DNA from: DASPGQ01 sp035457705
Lineage (GTDB): Bacteria; Acidobacteriota; Vicinamibacteria; Marinacidobacterales; SMYC01
Length of the DNA: 64,000 bases
Direction: 5' to 3'
NCBI GenBank assembly: GCA_035457705.1
Contig: DATIBD010000022.1
Coordinates: forward strand, 1 to 64,000
A program made the translations under genes and the position numbers. This document shows positions 36,349 through 45,493 of the stretch, one piece after another; position 1 is the stretch's first letter; each line of letters starts with the position of its first letter. Below the pieces are notes generated by a model. That model was given only the letters and a program-made list of their open reading frames with translations, was not told the DNA's origin and made no database searches.

Positions 36349-37845
36349 ATGACGGATTCCTTCAATACTCGTGCGGCCCGGGCGATGCGGAGCGCCTTCG
36401 AGGGACTGAGAAACGGCGCGTTGATCTGCGAGACCCGCGATGCCAAACGGCTGGTGTTCTTCGAAAACGGTCAGATCGTTGGAGCCAAATCCAGCCTCGT
36501 GGACGAACGTCTCGGTGAGGTCATCGTGCGCATGGGCCGTATCACCAGGGCTCAGCTCGAGGAGGCCACCCGCTTCATCCGGTCGGGCCGAATGCTGGGC
36601 GGCATCCTCGTGGAGCTCGGCTATCTCGGAGGGGGAGAGATCGAGATCGCGGTTCGCGCGCAAATTGTCGAGATTGGAGCAGCGATCCTGTTCTCCACAC
36701 CGACGAGGCTCCTTTTCTCGGACAAGGTGGCCATCGAGGCGGTAACACTCTCGCCGGTTTCGGTCGGGGAGATCTTTCTCGAGGCGGTGAAACGACTTCC
36801 GGAGATTGGTCTCTACCGCGAGAACGTCCTCGTCGACGACTACGTCCTGGCGCGAAGCCCCGACGCTGAGCGCATCGGTCGCACGATGAGGCTCTCCGAA
36901 GCGGAAGCACGAGTCCTGGACTCGGTCGATTCGAAGCACACGGTAGAGGAGATTCTCCACCTTTCGCCGCTTGCCGAGGACGAGACACTCCGAATCCTCG
37001 TGGCGCTCCAGCAGTCCGGAATCCTGACCATCGAAGAAAAACGACCGAGCGCGCAAGCCGTCGTCGAAGAGGGTCCCAAATTTCCAGTCCATTTCGAGAG
37101 CGTCGAGCCCCGAGAAAAGGAGCTGATCGAGGTCTATAGCAGCATACAGTGCCAGAACCACTGGCAAGTCCTCGGCCTGGAGCATGGTGCGAGCTACCCG
37201 CAGATCGACCGCGCCTACCGCGCGCAGACCCAGCGTTTCGCACCAGAGAGGTTCCAGCACGTTCTCGATACGGATCTGCAAGAGAAGCTATCCTTCGTGC
37301 GCGCTCGTCTCGAGGAAGCTTTCGTCACGCTATCCTCGACGTCGTCGGCACAGGCTTACCGGGGGCTCATCGAGCGAGAAGATCAGTACCAGGAGACCAA
37401 GGAGCAGTGGGAAATCATCGCACCGCCGCCACGCGCATCGAGGGAATGGAACCGGCCCCGTGACTCCGACGAGTCCGATCGGCTCTTGAAACGGGCCAAA
37501 CGCGCCTTGCACGAGCAGGACTACTGGCGGGCCATCGAGCTCCTACGTGCGTCGATCGAGGAGTCGGACGGCACGGACCCGGAGCGCTTTCATCTCCTCG
37601 GGCAAGCGCTCGCCGAGAACCCTCGCTGGCGACAGGATGCGGAGAAAAACCTCAAGATCGCGCAAAACCTGAAGCCTTGGGAGCCCCGTTATCTCGTATC
37701 ACTCGCAAAGCTCTATGAGAAGGAAGGACTGCATCAAAGGGTTCAGCGGATATACGAACAGATTCAGGCCCTGGACCCCGACTACCGCTTGACCGGCCGG
37801 TCCGCTTCCGAGGAGAGCGAGTCCGCGAGAACGAAAGCTGGCTAG
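36349..37845 (+). CDS. DUF4388 (PATAN-like) protein with J-like and TPR regions
   Basis: 498 aa, soluble. The first ~230 residues are a DUF4388/PATAN-type regulatory domain (AFEGLRNGALICETRDAKRLVFFENGQIVGAKS...LGEVIVRMGRIT). Residues ~260-330 look like a degenerate J-domain (NHWQVLGLEHGASYPQIDRAYRA) without the HPD tripeptide. The C-terminus has TPR-like helices (YWRAIELLRASIEES, PRYLVSLAKLYEKEG). Such proteins link signalling to motility or secretion in delta-proteobacteria and Acidobacteriota; the exact partner is unknown. ATG 36349 is preferred over the TTG at 36331. Confidence 0.75.
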   Translation: MTDSFNTRAARAMRSAFEGLRNGALICETRDAKRLVFFENGQIVGAKSSLVDERLGEVIVRMGRITRAQLEEATRFIRSGRMLGGILVELGYLGGGEIEIAVRAQIVEIGAAILFSTPTRLLFSDKVAIEAVTLSPVSVGEIFLEAVKRLPEIGLYRENVLVDDYVLARSPDAERIGRTMRLSEAEARVLDSVDSKHTVEEILHLSPLAEDETLRILVALQQSGILTIEEKRPSAQAVVEEGPKFPVHFESVEPREKELIEVYSSIQCQNHWQVLGLEHGASYPQIDRAYRAQTQRFAPERFQHVLDTDLQEKLSFVRARLEEAFVTLSSTSSAQAYRGLIEREDQYQETKEQWEIIAPPPRASREWNRPRDSDESDRLLKRAKRALHEQDYWRAIELLRASIEESDGTDPERFHLLGQALAENPRWRQDAEKNLKIAQNLKPWEPRYLVSLAKLYEKEGLHQRVQRIYEQIQALDPDYRLTGRSASEESESARTKAG

Positions 37846-37856
37846 AGAGGCTCCGC

Positions 37857-38834
37857 CTATTTTCCCTTCGCTTCTCTCAGCGCCTTGGTGAGCGCCGGCG
37901 CGATCTCGAAGAGATCCCCCACCACGCCGACGTGGGCGACACCGAATATCGGGGCGTCCGGATCCTTGTTGATCGCCACGATGTAGCCGGAGCCTTTCAT
38001 TCCAACCACATGCTGAATTGCTCCCGAGATGCCGCAAGCCACATAGAGCTTGGGACTGACCGAAACCCCACTCGAGCCAATCTGGTGTTCGTGCGGCAGC
38101 CAGCCCGCGTCGGTCACGGCGCGGGAAGCGCCGAGCTGACCCCCGAGGGCCTCGGCCAGCTCGCGCACAACGCCGAGCTTGTCGGGGCCGCCGACTCCGC
38201 GGCCCGCCGAGACGATGACATCGGCTTCCCTCAGATCGAGCCCGCCTGATTCGCCGGTTCTGGTCTCGATGTACGATGCTCTCAGTTCCTCGATGCTCAA
38301 CGGGGATTCGATCTTTCTTACCGTTCCCGAGCTCTTCCCCTCGAAGGGCGCCGACGCGCCCTTGTCCACGGTCGCCATCAGGGGGCGAGCGCCCGTGACC
38401 TCGACCTGGTGGACGAACTTGCCGTTGAAGGCCTTTCTGGTTAGGAGCGCCCTTCCTTCCGACATCGTGACCTGCGCGCAGCCCGTCACCAGTGGAACCC
38501 CGAGGCGTGCGGCCAGGGGAGCGGCGACGTCCCAGCCGTTCGGAGTGTGGCCGATCAAGACGAGGTCTGGTGTCTCATCGTTCAGGATGGGCTCGATGGA
38601 CTTGCGATAGGCGTCGACGTTGTAGTTCTCGACGGCCTCGCCTTCGACGTAGATCACCTCCGCAGCTCCGCGCGAAGCAAGCTCCTCGGCAACGGACTCG
38701 ATGCCATTTCCCAGGAGAAGGGCCTTGACCTCGCCTCCTTCGTTTATCCGCCGGGCTAGGCCGAGAAGCTCGAGAGAAATCTCCCTTGAAACCTTGCCAT
38801 CGTGTTCCGCGAGTACGACGATCTTCGTTTCCAT
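37857..38834 (-). CDS. etfA: Electron transfer flavoprotein, alpha subunit
   Basis: 325 aa, normal size. The C-terminal FAD-binding domain has ADVIVSAGRGVGGPDKL and the family signature LYVACGISGAIQHVVGMKGSGYIVAINKDPDAPIF. It pairs with EtfB to carry electrons from acyl-CoA and other dehydrogenases to ETF:quinone oxidoreductase. The ATG at 38834 begins one base after the etfB stop. Confidence 0.95.
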   Translation of the reverse strand: METKIVVLAEHDGKVSREISLELLGLARRINEGGEVKALLLGNGIESVAEELASRGAAEVIYVEGEAVENYNVDAYRKSIEPILNDETPDLVLIGHTPNGWDVAAPLAARLGVPLVTGCAQVTMSEGRALLTRKAFNGKFVHQVEVTGARPLMATVDKGASAPFEGKSSGTVRKIESPLSIEELRASYIETRTGESGGLDLREADVIVSAGRGVGGPDKLGVVRELAEALGGQLGASRAVTDAGWLPHEHQIGSSGVSVSPKLYVACGISGAIQHVVGMKGSGYIVAINKDPDAPIFGVAHVGVVGDLFEIAPALTKALREAKGK

Positions 38835-38835
38835 C

Positions 38836-39612
38836 TCAGAGAACCCCGGTCTTCTCCCGAATGCGGGCCACGAGCTGTGCCGCGACCTCGTCGGGCGAGC
38901 CGGAGAGTACGTCGGCACCTTTGCCCGTCGGGGGCGAGGAGAGCGAGACCGATCGGATACCGAGCGTTGCCTCAACTCCCAGGTCGGTGGCGGTGAGGTT
39001 TGTCACCGGCTTCTTCTTGGCCCCCATGATGCCCTTCAAAGTAGCGTAGCGAGGTGAGTTGATTCCCGTTTGCACGCTCAGAACGGCGGGAAGCGTCAAG
39101 TCGATCACCTGGAGCTCGTTGTTCTCGAGCTCGCGCTCGACCCGAAGCGTTCCCCCTTCCCTCAATTCGAGAGCCATGACCGCGGTCGCGGAAGGCCAGT
39201 CGAGAAGGCCGGCGACGAGGCCCCCAATCTGAGTGTGATTGTCGTCGTCGGCCTGCAGCCCCGCCAGGATCAGCGAGAAGCCCTCGTCGCGGGTCGCCGC
39301 CACGATGATGCGGGCGATGCTCAGTGGATCCACTTTCGACGGGGCATCGTGCTTCACGTGAATCGCACGATCCGCTCCCATCGCGAGGCACGTTCTCAGC
39401 ACGGAGCCCGCTTCCTTCTGACCCACGGTGAGGGCGACGACTTCCTCCAGCTTGCCCGCATCCTTGAGCTTCAACAGCTCTTCGAGAGCGTAGCGGTCGT
39501 ATTCGTTCATGGCGAACGAAAGGTTGGATTCGTCGATCCACGTTCCTTCGGCGTTGATTCGAAAAACCGAGTTGGCGTCGGGAACCTGCTTGACCAGCAC
39601 CAAGCTCTTCAT
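38836..39612 (-). CDS. etfB: Electron transfer flavoprotein, beta subunit
   Basis: 258 aa. MKSLVLVKQVPDANSVFRI opens the protein; NEYDRYALEELLKLKD, MGADRAIHV and LPAVLSVQTGINSPRYATLKGIMGAKKKP are conserved in EtfB. It binds AMP and forms the ETF heterodimer with EtfA downstream. There is no Shine-Dalgarno sequence; a TATAAT box ends six bases before the ATG, implying a leaderless transcript. Confidence 0.95.
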   Translation of the reverse strand: MKSLVLVKQVPDANSVFRINAEGTWIDESNLSFAMNEYDRYALEELLKLKDAGKLEEVVALTVGQKEAGSVLRTCLAMGADRAIHVKHDAPSKVDPLSIARIIVAATRDEGFSLILAGLQADDDNHTQIGGLVAGLLDWPSATAVMALELREGGTLRVERELENNELQVIDLTLPAVLSVQTGINSPRYATLKGIMGAKKKPVTNLTATDLGVEATLGIRSVSLSSPPTGKGADVLSGSPDEVAAQLVARIREKTGVL

Positions 39613-39618
39613 GCCGAC

Positions 39619-39626
39619 ATTATAAT
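39619..39626. promoter_or_regulatory. Symmetric bidirectional -10 element
   Basis: ATTATAAT (39619-39626) is its own reverse complement. It gives a consensus TATAAT on the plus strand (39621-39626), 9 nt before the ATG at 39636, and another on the minus strand (39619-39624), 6 nt before the etfB ATG at 39612. One site could thus drive both genes as leaderless messages. The two start codons are only 23 bases apart. Confidence 0.55.
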
Positions 39627-39635
39627 CGCTCGAAC

Positions 39636-40166
39636 ATGCAGGGCCGAGCCGTCGTCATTGCTTTGCTCGCGGTCGGCGCCATCCTGGCGGTCGTGGCCAA
39701 CCGGTTCGCACCGCGGCTGCGGTTGAAGCCCCATTCACCGGACGCGCTCGAGACCGTTGCGGTGCTGCCCTTCGACAACCGTAGCGGAGATCCGGAGCTC
39801 GAAGTGCTCGCTTCGACGATCGCCGAGACGCTCGTCGCCTCGCTGGAGAGACGCGAACGGATCACGGTCGTTCCCGCCCGGAAGAGCTTGATGTTCAAGG
39901 ATCTCGAAGGCGGTATCGCCCGGGTCGCCACCGAGCTCGACGCGACCTACGTCGTCACCGGAAGCCTGGACCGGATCGAAGATCGAATCGAGATCGACTT
40001 CTACCTGTTTCGTTCCGGCGACGAGCAGGGGCTGTGGGCCGAGCGGCACACTTGGCCGTTCGAGAAACGAGATTCGATCGCCGACGAGCTTGCCGAGCGG
40101 CTTACCCGATCTCTCGAGAGCCCAGAACGAGCGGCAGAGCCACGCACCTTGCATTGGCGATGGTGA
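39636..40166 (+). CDS. FlgO/TolB-N-like membrane-anchored protein
   Basis: 176 aa. One N-terminal membrane helix (VVIALLAVGAILAVVANRF) is followed by a FlgO-type domain: VAVLPFDNRSGDPELEVLASTIAETLVASLERRERITVVPARKS, with VATELDATYVVTGSLDRIEDRIEI. This domain also precedes TPR regions in adenylate-cyclase-like proteins, where it may sense or scaffold. The function here is unknown. The start lacks a Shine-Dalgarno sequence but has TATAAT 9 nt upstream. Confidence 0.7.
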   Translation: MQGRAVVIALLAVGAILAVVANRFAPRLRLKPHSPDALETVAVLPFDNRSGDPELEVLASTIAETLVASLERRERITVVPARKSLMFKDLEGGIARVATELDATYVVTGSLDRIEDRIEIDFYLFRSGDEQGLWAERHTWPFEKRDSIADELAERLTRSLESPERAAEPRTLHWRW

Positions 40167-40294
40167 CCGATTTGGCACTTGTTGGGCCTTGTGACGGTTG
40201 GCCTGCATCGGGCCGTCGGTTGTGACTACTGGCGTTGTCGCGCCCGGGCAAAAAGCCAGGTGCTCATGTACGACGCTGGCGCTGGTTTCGCCCT

Positions 40295-40694
40295 TCAGCC
40301 GGTCTCGAGGCGCTCGGCGCCCCTGAGTCGCGCCTGGCGGCGCTCGAAGGTCAGCGTGATGCCGTCCAGAGCGCGATGACGGGCATGGATGAGCCGATCG
40401 ACAATCGCCGCTGCCAGCCGTCTCGGACAGCGCGGCTACCGAGCTCTCCGGGTCGAGGACGACCACCCCACTCGTGACGAAACGCAGCAGAAGATTCCTT
40501 GCCTCGAGCTTCGGCACATCGTAATGGTAGTGAAGCGCGTGGTACGCCTCCGCGATGGCAAGGTCCGTTACCAGCACGGTGTCGCCGTCGTTCAGAGCGC
40601 GCTCGAGGCGCTGTTTCGCCGTCGATGACTGCTTTTCTGGAAGGCCGGTCAGGAGGCGAACGACCACGGATGTGTCAAGGCCTACGACTGCCAC
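40295..40694 (-). pseudogene. vapC: VapC-type PIN-domain toxin, frameshifted
   Basis: From GTG 40694 the frame encodes VGLDTSVVVRLLTGLP (first PIN aspartate), VTDLAIAEAYHALHYHYDVPK and the middle helices up to SSVAALSETAGSG. Near 40405-40410 it leaves the family; the proper C-terminus (AIVDRLIHARHRALDGITLTFERR...AERLETG) continues in the adjacent frame to the stop at 40295-40297. The span of 400 nt is one base more than a multiple of three, so a single inserted base explains it. PIN toxins are ribonucleases with three or four acidic residues; the frameshift removes the last ones. It overlaps vapB by 20 nt. Confidence 0.75.
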
Positions 40695-40938
40695 GGCCGA
40701 TGGCCTCACCAATCGTTCTTTCGATGTGGTCCCAACGGTGAGACTTGCCCTCGGCGTATCTCTTCGCGGCACCCAACCAGGACCAGTCGCGATCCCGCAC
40801 TCTCAATACCCAGACGATCTCTCCCCCGAGCGGAAGCCTTTCGAGCTGAAGCTTGTCCCCCGGCTCGATGCCTAGCTCCTCGCATAGCTCCACTGGTAGG
40901 GTCGCCTGACGTTTAGCCGTCACCGTGATCACTCTCAT
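40675..40938 (-). CDS. vapB: AbrB/VapB-type antitoxin
   Basis: 87 aa. The N-terminal AbrB-like DNA-binding fold is VITVTAKRQATLPVELCEELGIEPGDKLQLERL. The C-terminus is a charged tail likely to wrap the toxin. It precedes and overlaps the PIN toxin frame, the usual VapBC order. A 7-bp inverted repeat lies 24 nt upstream of the ATG. With VapC frameshifted, VapB may be kept only as a DNA-binding protein, or the pair may be functional if the shift is a sequence error. Confidence 0.85.
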   Translation of the reverse strand: MRVITVTAKRQATLPVELCEELGIEPGDKLQLERLPLGGEIVWVLRVRDRDWSWLGAAKRYAEGKSHRWDHIERTIGEAIGRGSRRP

Positions 40939-40961
40939 GGGTTCGATCGTAGCTCATGTAA

Positions 40962-40987
40962 CCTTACCATTCGAGAAACCGGTAAGG
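40962..40987 (-). promoter_or_regulatory. Inverted repeat upstream of vapBC
   Basis: CCTTACC (40962-40968) and GGTAAGG (40981-40987) are perfect 7-bp arms 12 bases apart, 24 nt upstream of the vapB start. This is a fitting place for a VapBC autorepression site. Confidence 0.45.
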
Positions 40988-41046
40988 AGACGTGGGAGGA
41001 CAAAGACTCCCATTCTGCTCGCGCGAGCTTTTATTCGACGGCGAGG

Positions 41047-43503
41047 CTACTGATGACGAAGGGCGACCAGGGGGTCGACTCGGCTCGCGCGTATCGCCGG
41101 AAGGAGGCTCGCCACGAACGCGACCGTCGCCAGAACGAGCGGAACGCCCGCGAACGTGAGCGGGTCTCGGGCGCTACCGAACAGAAGAGTGGATACCAGG
41201 CTCGAGGCGCTGAGCGCGAGAGCCAGGCCGATGATACACCCGACTCCGACGAGCGTCATCGCCTGCCTCATCACCATGCCCAGAACATCTTTCTGGCCGG
41301 CGCCGAGCGCCATTCGTAGTCCGATCTCTTGATTGCGCTGACTGACGTGATAGGCCATCACCCCGTAGAGTCCGATGGAGGCGAGGGCGAGAGCGAGACC
41401 TCCCATGCAAGCGAACAGGATCGCCCCGAGCTTTGGTGCCCAGAGCGACTGGTCGATCACTTCGGAAATGGTCCAGCTGTTCGTGACCGGAACGCGGCGA
41501 TCCGCCTCGCGGAGCCGCTCCCGCGCCAGAGCGAGGGCAGCGGACGGGTCGCCCTCGGAGCGCAAATGGAGGACCATCGAGTCCGCGTAGCTTTGCCGCC
41601 GGGGGAGATACACCGCCGATTGCGGGTCCTCGCCTAGGGTCACGTACTTTGCGGTAGCCGCGATGCCGACGACCTCGTGAAAAAAGTCTTCGCCGTAGAA
41701 GCGAAATCTCTTTCCGATGGGCTCCGAATCGGGCCAGAAGTCTCGAGCCATCTGCTCGTTGATGACGGCGACTGGCGGCGAGTCTTCCCGGTCCGCGGGC
41801 GTGAAGTCTCGGCCTCGGAGAAGGGGCGTCCCCGACGTCGCGAAGAAACCGTCATCGACCTGATTGGTGAGCACCAGGATCCCACCCTCGTCCTCGGGCT
41901 GCCCTTCGAGAAACACGCTCCGCTGGAATCCTCCGAAAAGCGGCAGATTGGTCGCCCAGGCGGCCGACGAAAACTCAGGCTCGGCTCGAAGCCGGGTGAG
42001 GATGGAATCGTAGAATGCGCGACCTTGAGGTTCATCGTAGCCGGCTTGCCCCAGGTTCACCGTCATCACCGCGAGCTTCTCCGTCTCGAAGCCGGGGTCG
42101 AGCCGATGGGCCGTCTCCAGGCTCCGTAGAAACAGCCCGGCCACGACGAGCGAGATGATCGACAAGGCGACTTGCGCGACGACGAGGCTGTTGCGGAGGC
42201 TCAATCGGCCACGCGAGCGGCCGGCGGTACGCGTCTCCTCTTTCAAGGCGTCGACCACGGGAGCTCTCGATCCCTGGATCGCGGGAATGAGACCGAAGAG
42301 CACGCCGGTCAGCAGAGAAACGCCGAGCGTGAAGAGCAGAACCCGTCCATCGAGCGCCAGCTCGACCACGTTCTGCGCGAGAAAAGGCGGGCGCGTGGAC
42401 CAGATCAAGTCCTTCCCCCAGAAGGCAACGAGGAGCCCGAGCGCACCTCCCAACAGACCGAGAATGAGGCTCTCCGACAAGAGCTGACGCATGAGTCGCG
42501 ATCGGCCGGCGCCCAACGAAAGACGAACAGCGATCTCCTTTCGGCGGCTCGACGCTTGAGATAGCAGGAGATTGGCCACGTTGAAACAGGCGATCAGAAG
42601 CACCAGGCCGACGACGCTCATCAAGACGACGCCGCCACCGACCAGCGTCCCGCGAAACCCGGGGAAGATCGTCGCCTCGGTCAGAGGTCTGATCTCGATC
42701 GTTCGCCCTTTGTTGGGCTCGGGATATTCGGCTTCGAGCGACGCGGCGATCGTCTTCAAATGCGCTTGAGCCTCGTCGGGCGCCGTCCCAGAGGGGAGGC
42801 GTCCGAAGACGTTTAGTAACAGAGCCCGCCGATCCTCGAACCATTCGTGGAACTGTGCGGGCAGGATCTCTCGGTACATCATCATCGGGACCCACACGTC
42901 TGGGCTGAACAGGGCATTCACCCCCTTGAAGCCCTCGGGCGCCACGCCCACGACGTCGTAAGTCACGCCGTTGATGGTGATGGGACGGTGAATCACCGAC
43001 GGATCCTGTCCGAATCGTCTCGTCCAGAGGCCATAGCTCAGGACGGCCACGGGGCTCGCCCCCTCGACGCGATCTTCCTCGGGCAGGATGAAGCGGCCGA
43101 TCGCCGGCTCGATGCTCAGAACCCGGAAATAGTTTCCGCTGACGATCTCCGTGAAAACCTGCTCCGGCTCGTCGCCCACGAGCATCGCCGTGGGAAACGG
43201 GAAGCCATAGGCGGCGAGAGCTTCGAAAGCTTCGTTCTGGTCGCGCAAGTCCTCGTAATTTGGGAACGACACCTGGGTGAGACCGGCGGCGGCGTTGGCC
43301 TCGTCCTGGGTGAAGACGGCATAGAGGGACGAGGGGTCGTCGACCGGAAGAGGGTTCAAGAGCACCGTGTTGATCAGCGTGAAGATGGTCGTGTTCGCGC
43401 CAATCCCAAGAGCGAGCGAAAGGATCGCCACCAAAGTGAACGCGGGCTTCTTCAGAAGCCCGCGCACGCTGAAGCGAATATCTTGAAGGAGGGTCCCGAT
43501 CAA
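41047..43503 (-). CDS. MacB/FtsX-type ABC permease (ADOP class)
   Basis: 818 aa. It starts LLQDIRFSVRGLLKKPAFTLVAILSLALGIGANTTIFTLINTVL, the hallmark of duplicated-orphan permeases. A MacB periplasmic core follows each FtsX unit; the second unit ends MALGAGQKDVLGMVMRQA...LRASRVDPLVALRHQ. Each half carries one plus three membrane helices. With the ATPase and HlyD protein of the same operon it should form a tripartite-like efflux or mechanotransmission pump. The start is TTG 43503, one base after the ATPase stop. Confidence 0.85.
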   Translation of the reverse strand: MIGTLLQDIRFSVRGLLKKPAFTLVAILSLALGIGANTTIFTLINTVLLNPLPVDDPSSLYAVFTQDEANAAAGLTQVSFPNYEDLRDQNEAFEALAAYGFPFPTAMLVGDEPEQVFTEIVSGNYFRVLSIEPAIGRFILPEEDRVEGASPVAVLSYGLWTRRFGQDPSVIHRPITINGVTYDVVGVAPEGFKGVNALFSPDVWVPMMMYREILPAQFHEWFEDRRALLLNVFGRLPSGTAPDEAQAHLKTIAASLEAEYPEPNKGRTIEIRPLTEATIFPGFRGTLVGGGVVLMSVVGLVLLIACFNVANLLLSQASSRRKEIAVRLSLGAGRSRLMRQLLSESLILGLLGGALGLLVAFWGKDLIWSTRPPFLAQNVVELALDGRVLLFTLGVSLLTGVLFGLIPAIQGSRAPVVDALKEETRTAGRSRGRLSLRNSLVVAQVALSIISLVVAGLFLRSLETAHRLDPGFETEKLAVMTVNLGQAGYDEPQGRAFYDSILTRLRAEPEFSSAAWATNLPLFGGFQRSVFLEGQPEDEGGILVLTNQVDDGFFATSGTPLLRGRDFTPADREDSPPVAVINEQMARDFWPDSEPIGKRFRFYGEDFFHEVVGIAATAKYVTLGEDPQSAVYLPRRQSYADSMVLHLRSEGDPSAALALARERLREADRRVPVTNSWTISEVIDQSLWAPKLGAILFACMGGLALALASIGLYGVMAYHVSQRNQEIGLRMALGAGQKDVLGMVMRQAMTLVGVGCIIGLALALSASSLVSTLLFGSARDPLTFAGVPLVLATVAFVASLLPAIRASRVDPLVALRHQ

Positions 43504-43504
43504 G

Positions 43505-44206
43505 TCAGGCGACTTCCACTTTTTCTTCGACGATCCGCCCGTCGAACAGCGACACCGTCCGTTCGGCGTACTGCGCGTAGCGCGGATCGTGGGTCACCAT
43601 GCAGATGGTCGCACCGCCCTGATGGAGCTCGCGAAGGAGATCCATGACCGCTTCGCCATTCGTCGAGTCGAGGTTACCCGTTGGCTCGTCGGCGAGGAGG
43701 ATGGAAGGCTCGCCCACCACGGCCCGTGCTACGGCGACACGCTGCTGCTGACCACCCGACAGTTGCGACGGGAAGTGCTTCATTCGATGCGCCATGCCGA
43801 CTCTTTCGAGCGCATCATTCACCCGCTTCTTCCGCTCCGCCGATGGCATTCCGCGGTAGGTGAGAGGCAGCTCGACGTTCTCGTACACGTTGAGGTCGCC
43901 GATGAGATTGAACGCCTGGAAGATGAAGCCGACTTCACGATTCCGGATCCGAGCCCGCTGCGAGAGGTTCAGATTCGCCACCGACTGGCCGTTCAAGATG
44001 TACGTGCCATCGGTCGGTGTGTCCAAGAGCCCGAGAATGGAGAGCAGAGTCGACTTTCCGCAGCCCGAAGGCCCGTTGATCGAGACATACTCTCCCTTGT
44101 TGATGTCGAGGTGGATGCCCGCGAGCGCGTGCGTCTCGACCTCGTCGGTGTAGAAGATCTTCGTCACTCCTTCCAGGTGAATGAGGGCCGGGGACTCTTC
44201 TGCCAT
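43505..44206 (-). CDS. MacB/LolD-type ABC transporter ATPase
   Basis: 233 aa. Walker A is GPSGCGKSTLL, the signature is LSGGQQQRVAVARA and Walker B is ILLADEPTGNLDS, all standard for LolD/MacB ATPases. It powers the FtsX-type permease encoded next. GGAAGGAAG lies upstream of the ATG. It sits between the HlyD adaptor gene (28 nt away) and the permease gene in one operon. Confidence 0.92.
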   Translation of the reverse strand: MAEESPALIHLEGVTKIFYTDEVETHALAGIHLDINKGEYVSINGPSGCGKSTLLSILGLLDTPTDGTYILNGQSVANLNLSQRARIRNREVGFIFQAFNLIGDLNVYENVELPLTYRGMPSAERKKRVNDALERVGMAHRMKHFPSQLSGGQQQRVAVARAVVGEPSILLADEPTGNLDSTNGEAVMDLLRELHQGGATICMVTHDPRYAQYAERTVSLFDGRIVEEKVEVA

Positions 44207-44233
44207 TTTTCGCTTCCTTCCTTGGCTTGGTTA

Positions 44234-45493
44234 TTAGTTCAATCGAATCCGATCGTAGGCGTCCCATGCGGAGGTGTCGGACAAGATGACTTCGTCTCCT
44301 TCGGTCAATCCGCCGATGACCTCGATGGTGTTCACCGAGCTTCTCCCCAGTCGCACTTGCGTGCGGACGGCGGTCGCTCCGTCGTCGAGGAGCTTGAATA
44401 GTCCGATCGTGCTCTCCGCCTGGCCGTAGGCGGGACGCCCGACGTACAAGACGTCCGCCAGGCGCTCGAGCTCGATGGTCCCATCGACGCTCAAATCAGG
44501 GCGAGCGCCCTTCGGAAGCTCCCCCACGAGCTGGACGTCGACGGTGACCGTGCCCTCTCGAACGGCGGGATCGATCCGCATGACCCGGCCGCTGATGAGC
44601 CCATTCCGGGTGTCGATGATCGCTTTCTGGTCGACCTCGATGTCCCGGGCCTGGGTCTCGGCGATACGAAGCTGAGCCTTGAGCTTGTCGGGCTGGGCCA
44701 CACGTGCGAGGTTGGCGCCCGGAGTGACCTCCTGGCCTACCTCCACGGCAAGCTCCTGCAGGACGCCCTCGATGCCAGCACGCACCGTCAGCGCTTCTTT
44801 CTGGCTTCGCCGTAGCTGGTAGAGAGCGCGAAATTGCTCGACGGTGGCCTGTTTGGCGGCGAGCTGTGCCTGCACGGAAGCGGTGGCAATCTGAAGTCGT
44901 TGCTGCTCGAGCTCGTTGCGAGTCTCGAGCTCGTCCGCCCTGACACGTGAACGCTTCTGGATGAGCTCGCCGATGAGGTTCTCGGCGAAAAGCCTCTCGT
45001 CGGCCTCGGCCTGGAGCCGGGCCTGGTTGTACTCCGAGGCGACCGTGGCGGCCGCAGCCCGCTGGTTCAGCAGCTGGCTTTCGAGCCGGACCCTGAGGTC
45101 GGCGAGCTCGGCTTCCTGCGCCCGAAGCTGAAACTCCGCGTCACGGAGCTCCTGTTCGAGCTCGGGGTTACTGAGCTCGATAATCACCGTGTCCGGCGTG
45201 ACCTCAATGCCCGGGAGGAGGACTCTGCGGTCCACCCGTCCGCGCGTCCTCGCCGCGACCCACCGAATCGCCTCGGGCACCACGACGAGCGTTCCCGGAC
45301 CGCGAACCTGGCGAATCATCTCGCCTCGCTCTACAACGTCCGTCCAGACGGTGGCGCGGTTGACGCTGGGGGCAGCGGGCTCGAGGCGCGACAGTCCGAA
45401 GCTGATCGCGGCGATCCCGGCGAGAACTACGCCGGTGATGATGGCCGCTCGGATTCGCTTCTTTCTGACGACACCTTCCCGTTTTATGTCCAA
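44234..45493 (-). CDS. HlyD-family periplasmic adaptor (membrane fusion protein)
   Basis: 419 aa. One N-terminal membrane helix (AAIITGVVLAGIAAISFGLS) is followed by a half-lipoyl motif, a long coiled coil at ~105-220 (AEFQLRAQEAELADLRVRLESQLLNQR...), a second lipoyl half (VRAGIEGVLQELAVEVGQEV) and beta-barrel domains. It should bridge the MacB-type pump to an outer-membrane channel, which is not encoded nearby. The start is TTG 45493 with GAGGGGG upstream. First gene of the operon, behind a sigma-54 promoter. Confidence 0.85.
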   Translation of the reverse strand: MDIKREGVVRKKRIRAAIITGVVLAGIAAISFGLSRLEPAAPSVNRATVWTDVVERGEMIRQVRGPGTLVVVPEAIRWVAARTRGRVDRRVLLPGIEVTPDTVIIELSNPELEQELRDAEFQLRAQEAELADLRVRLESQLLNQRAAAATVASEYNQARLQAEADERLFAENLIGELIQKRSRVRADELETRNELEQQRLQIATASVQAQLAAKQATVEQFRALYQLRRSQKEALTVRAGIEGVLQELAVEVGQEVTPGANLARVAQPDKLKAQLRIAETQARDIEVDQKAIIDTRNGLISGRVMRIDPAVREGTVTVDVQLVGELPKGARPDLSVDGTIELERLADVLYVGRPAYGQAESTIGLFKLLDDGATAVRTQVRLGRSSVNTIEVIGGLTEGDEVILSDTSAWDAYDRIRLN

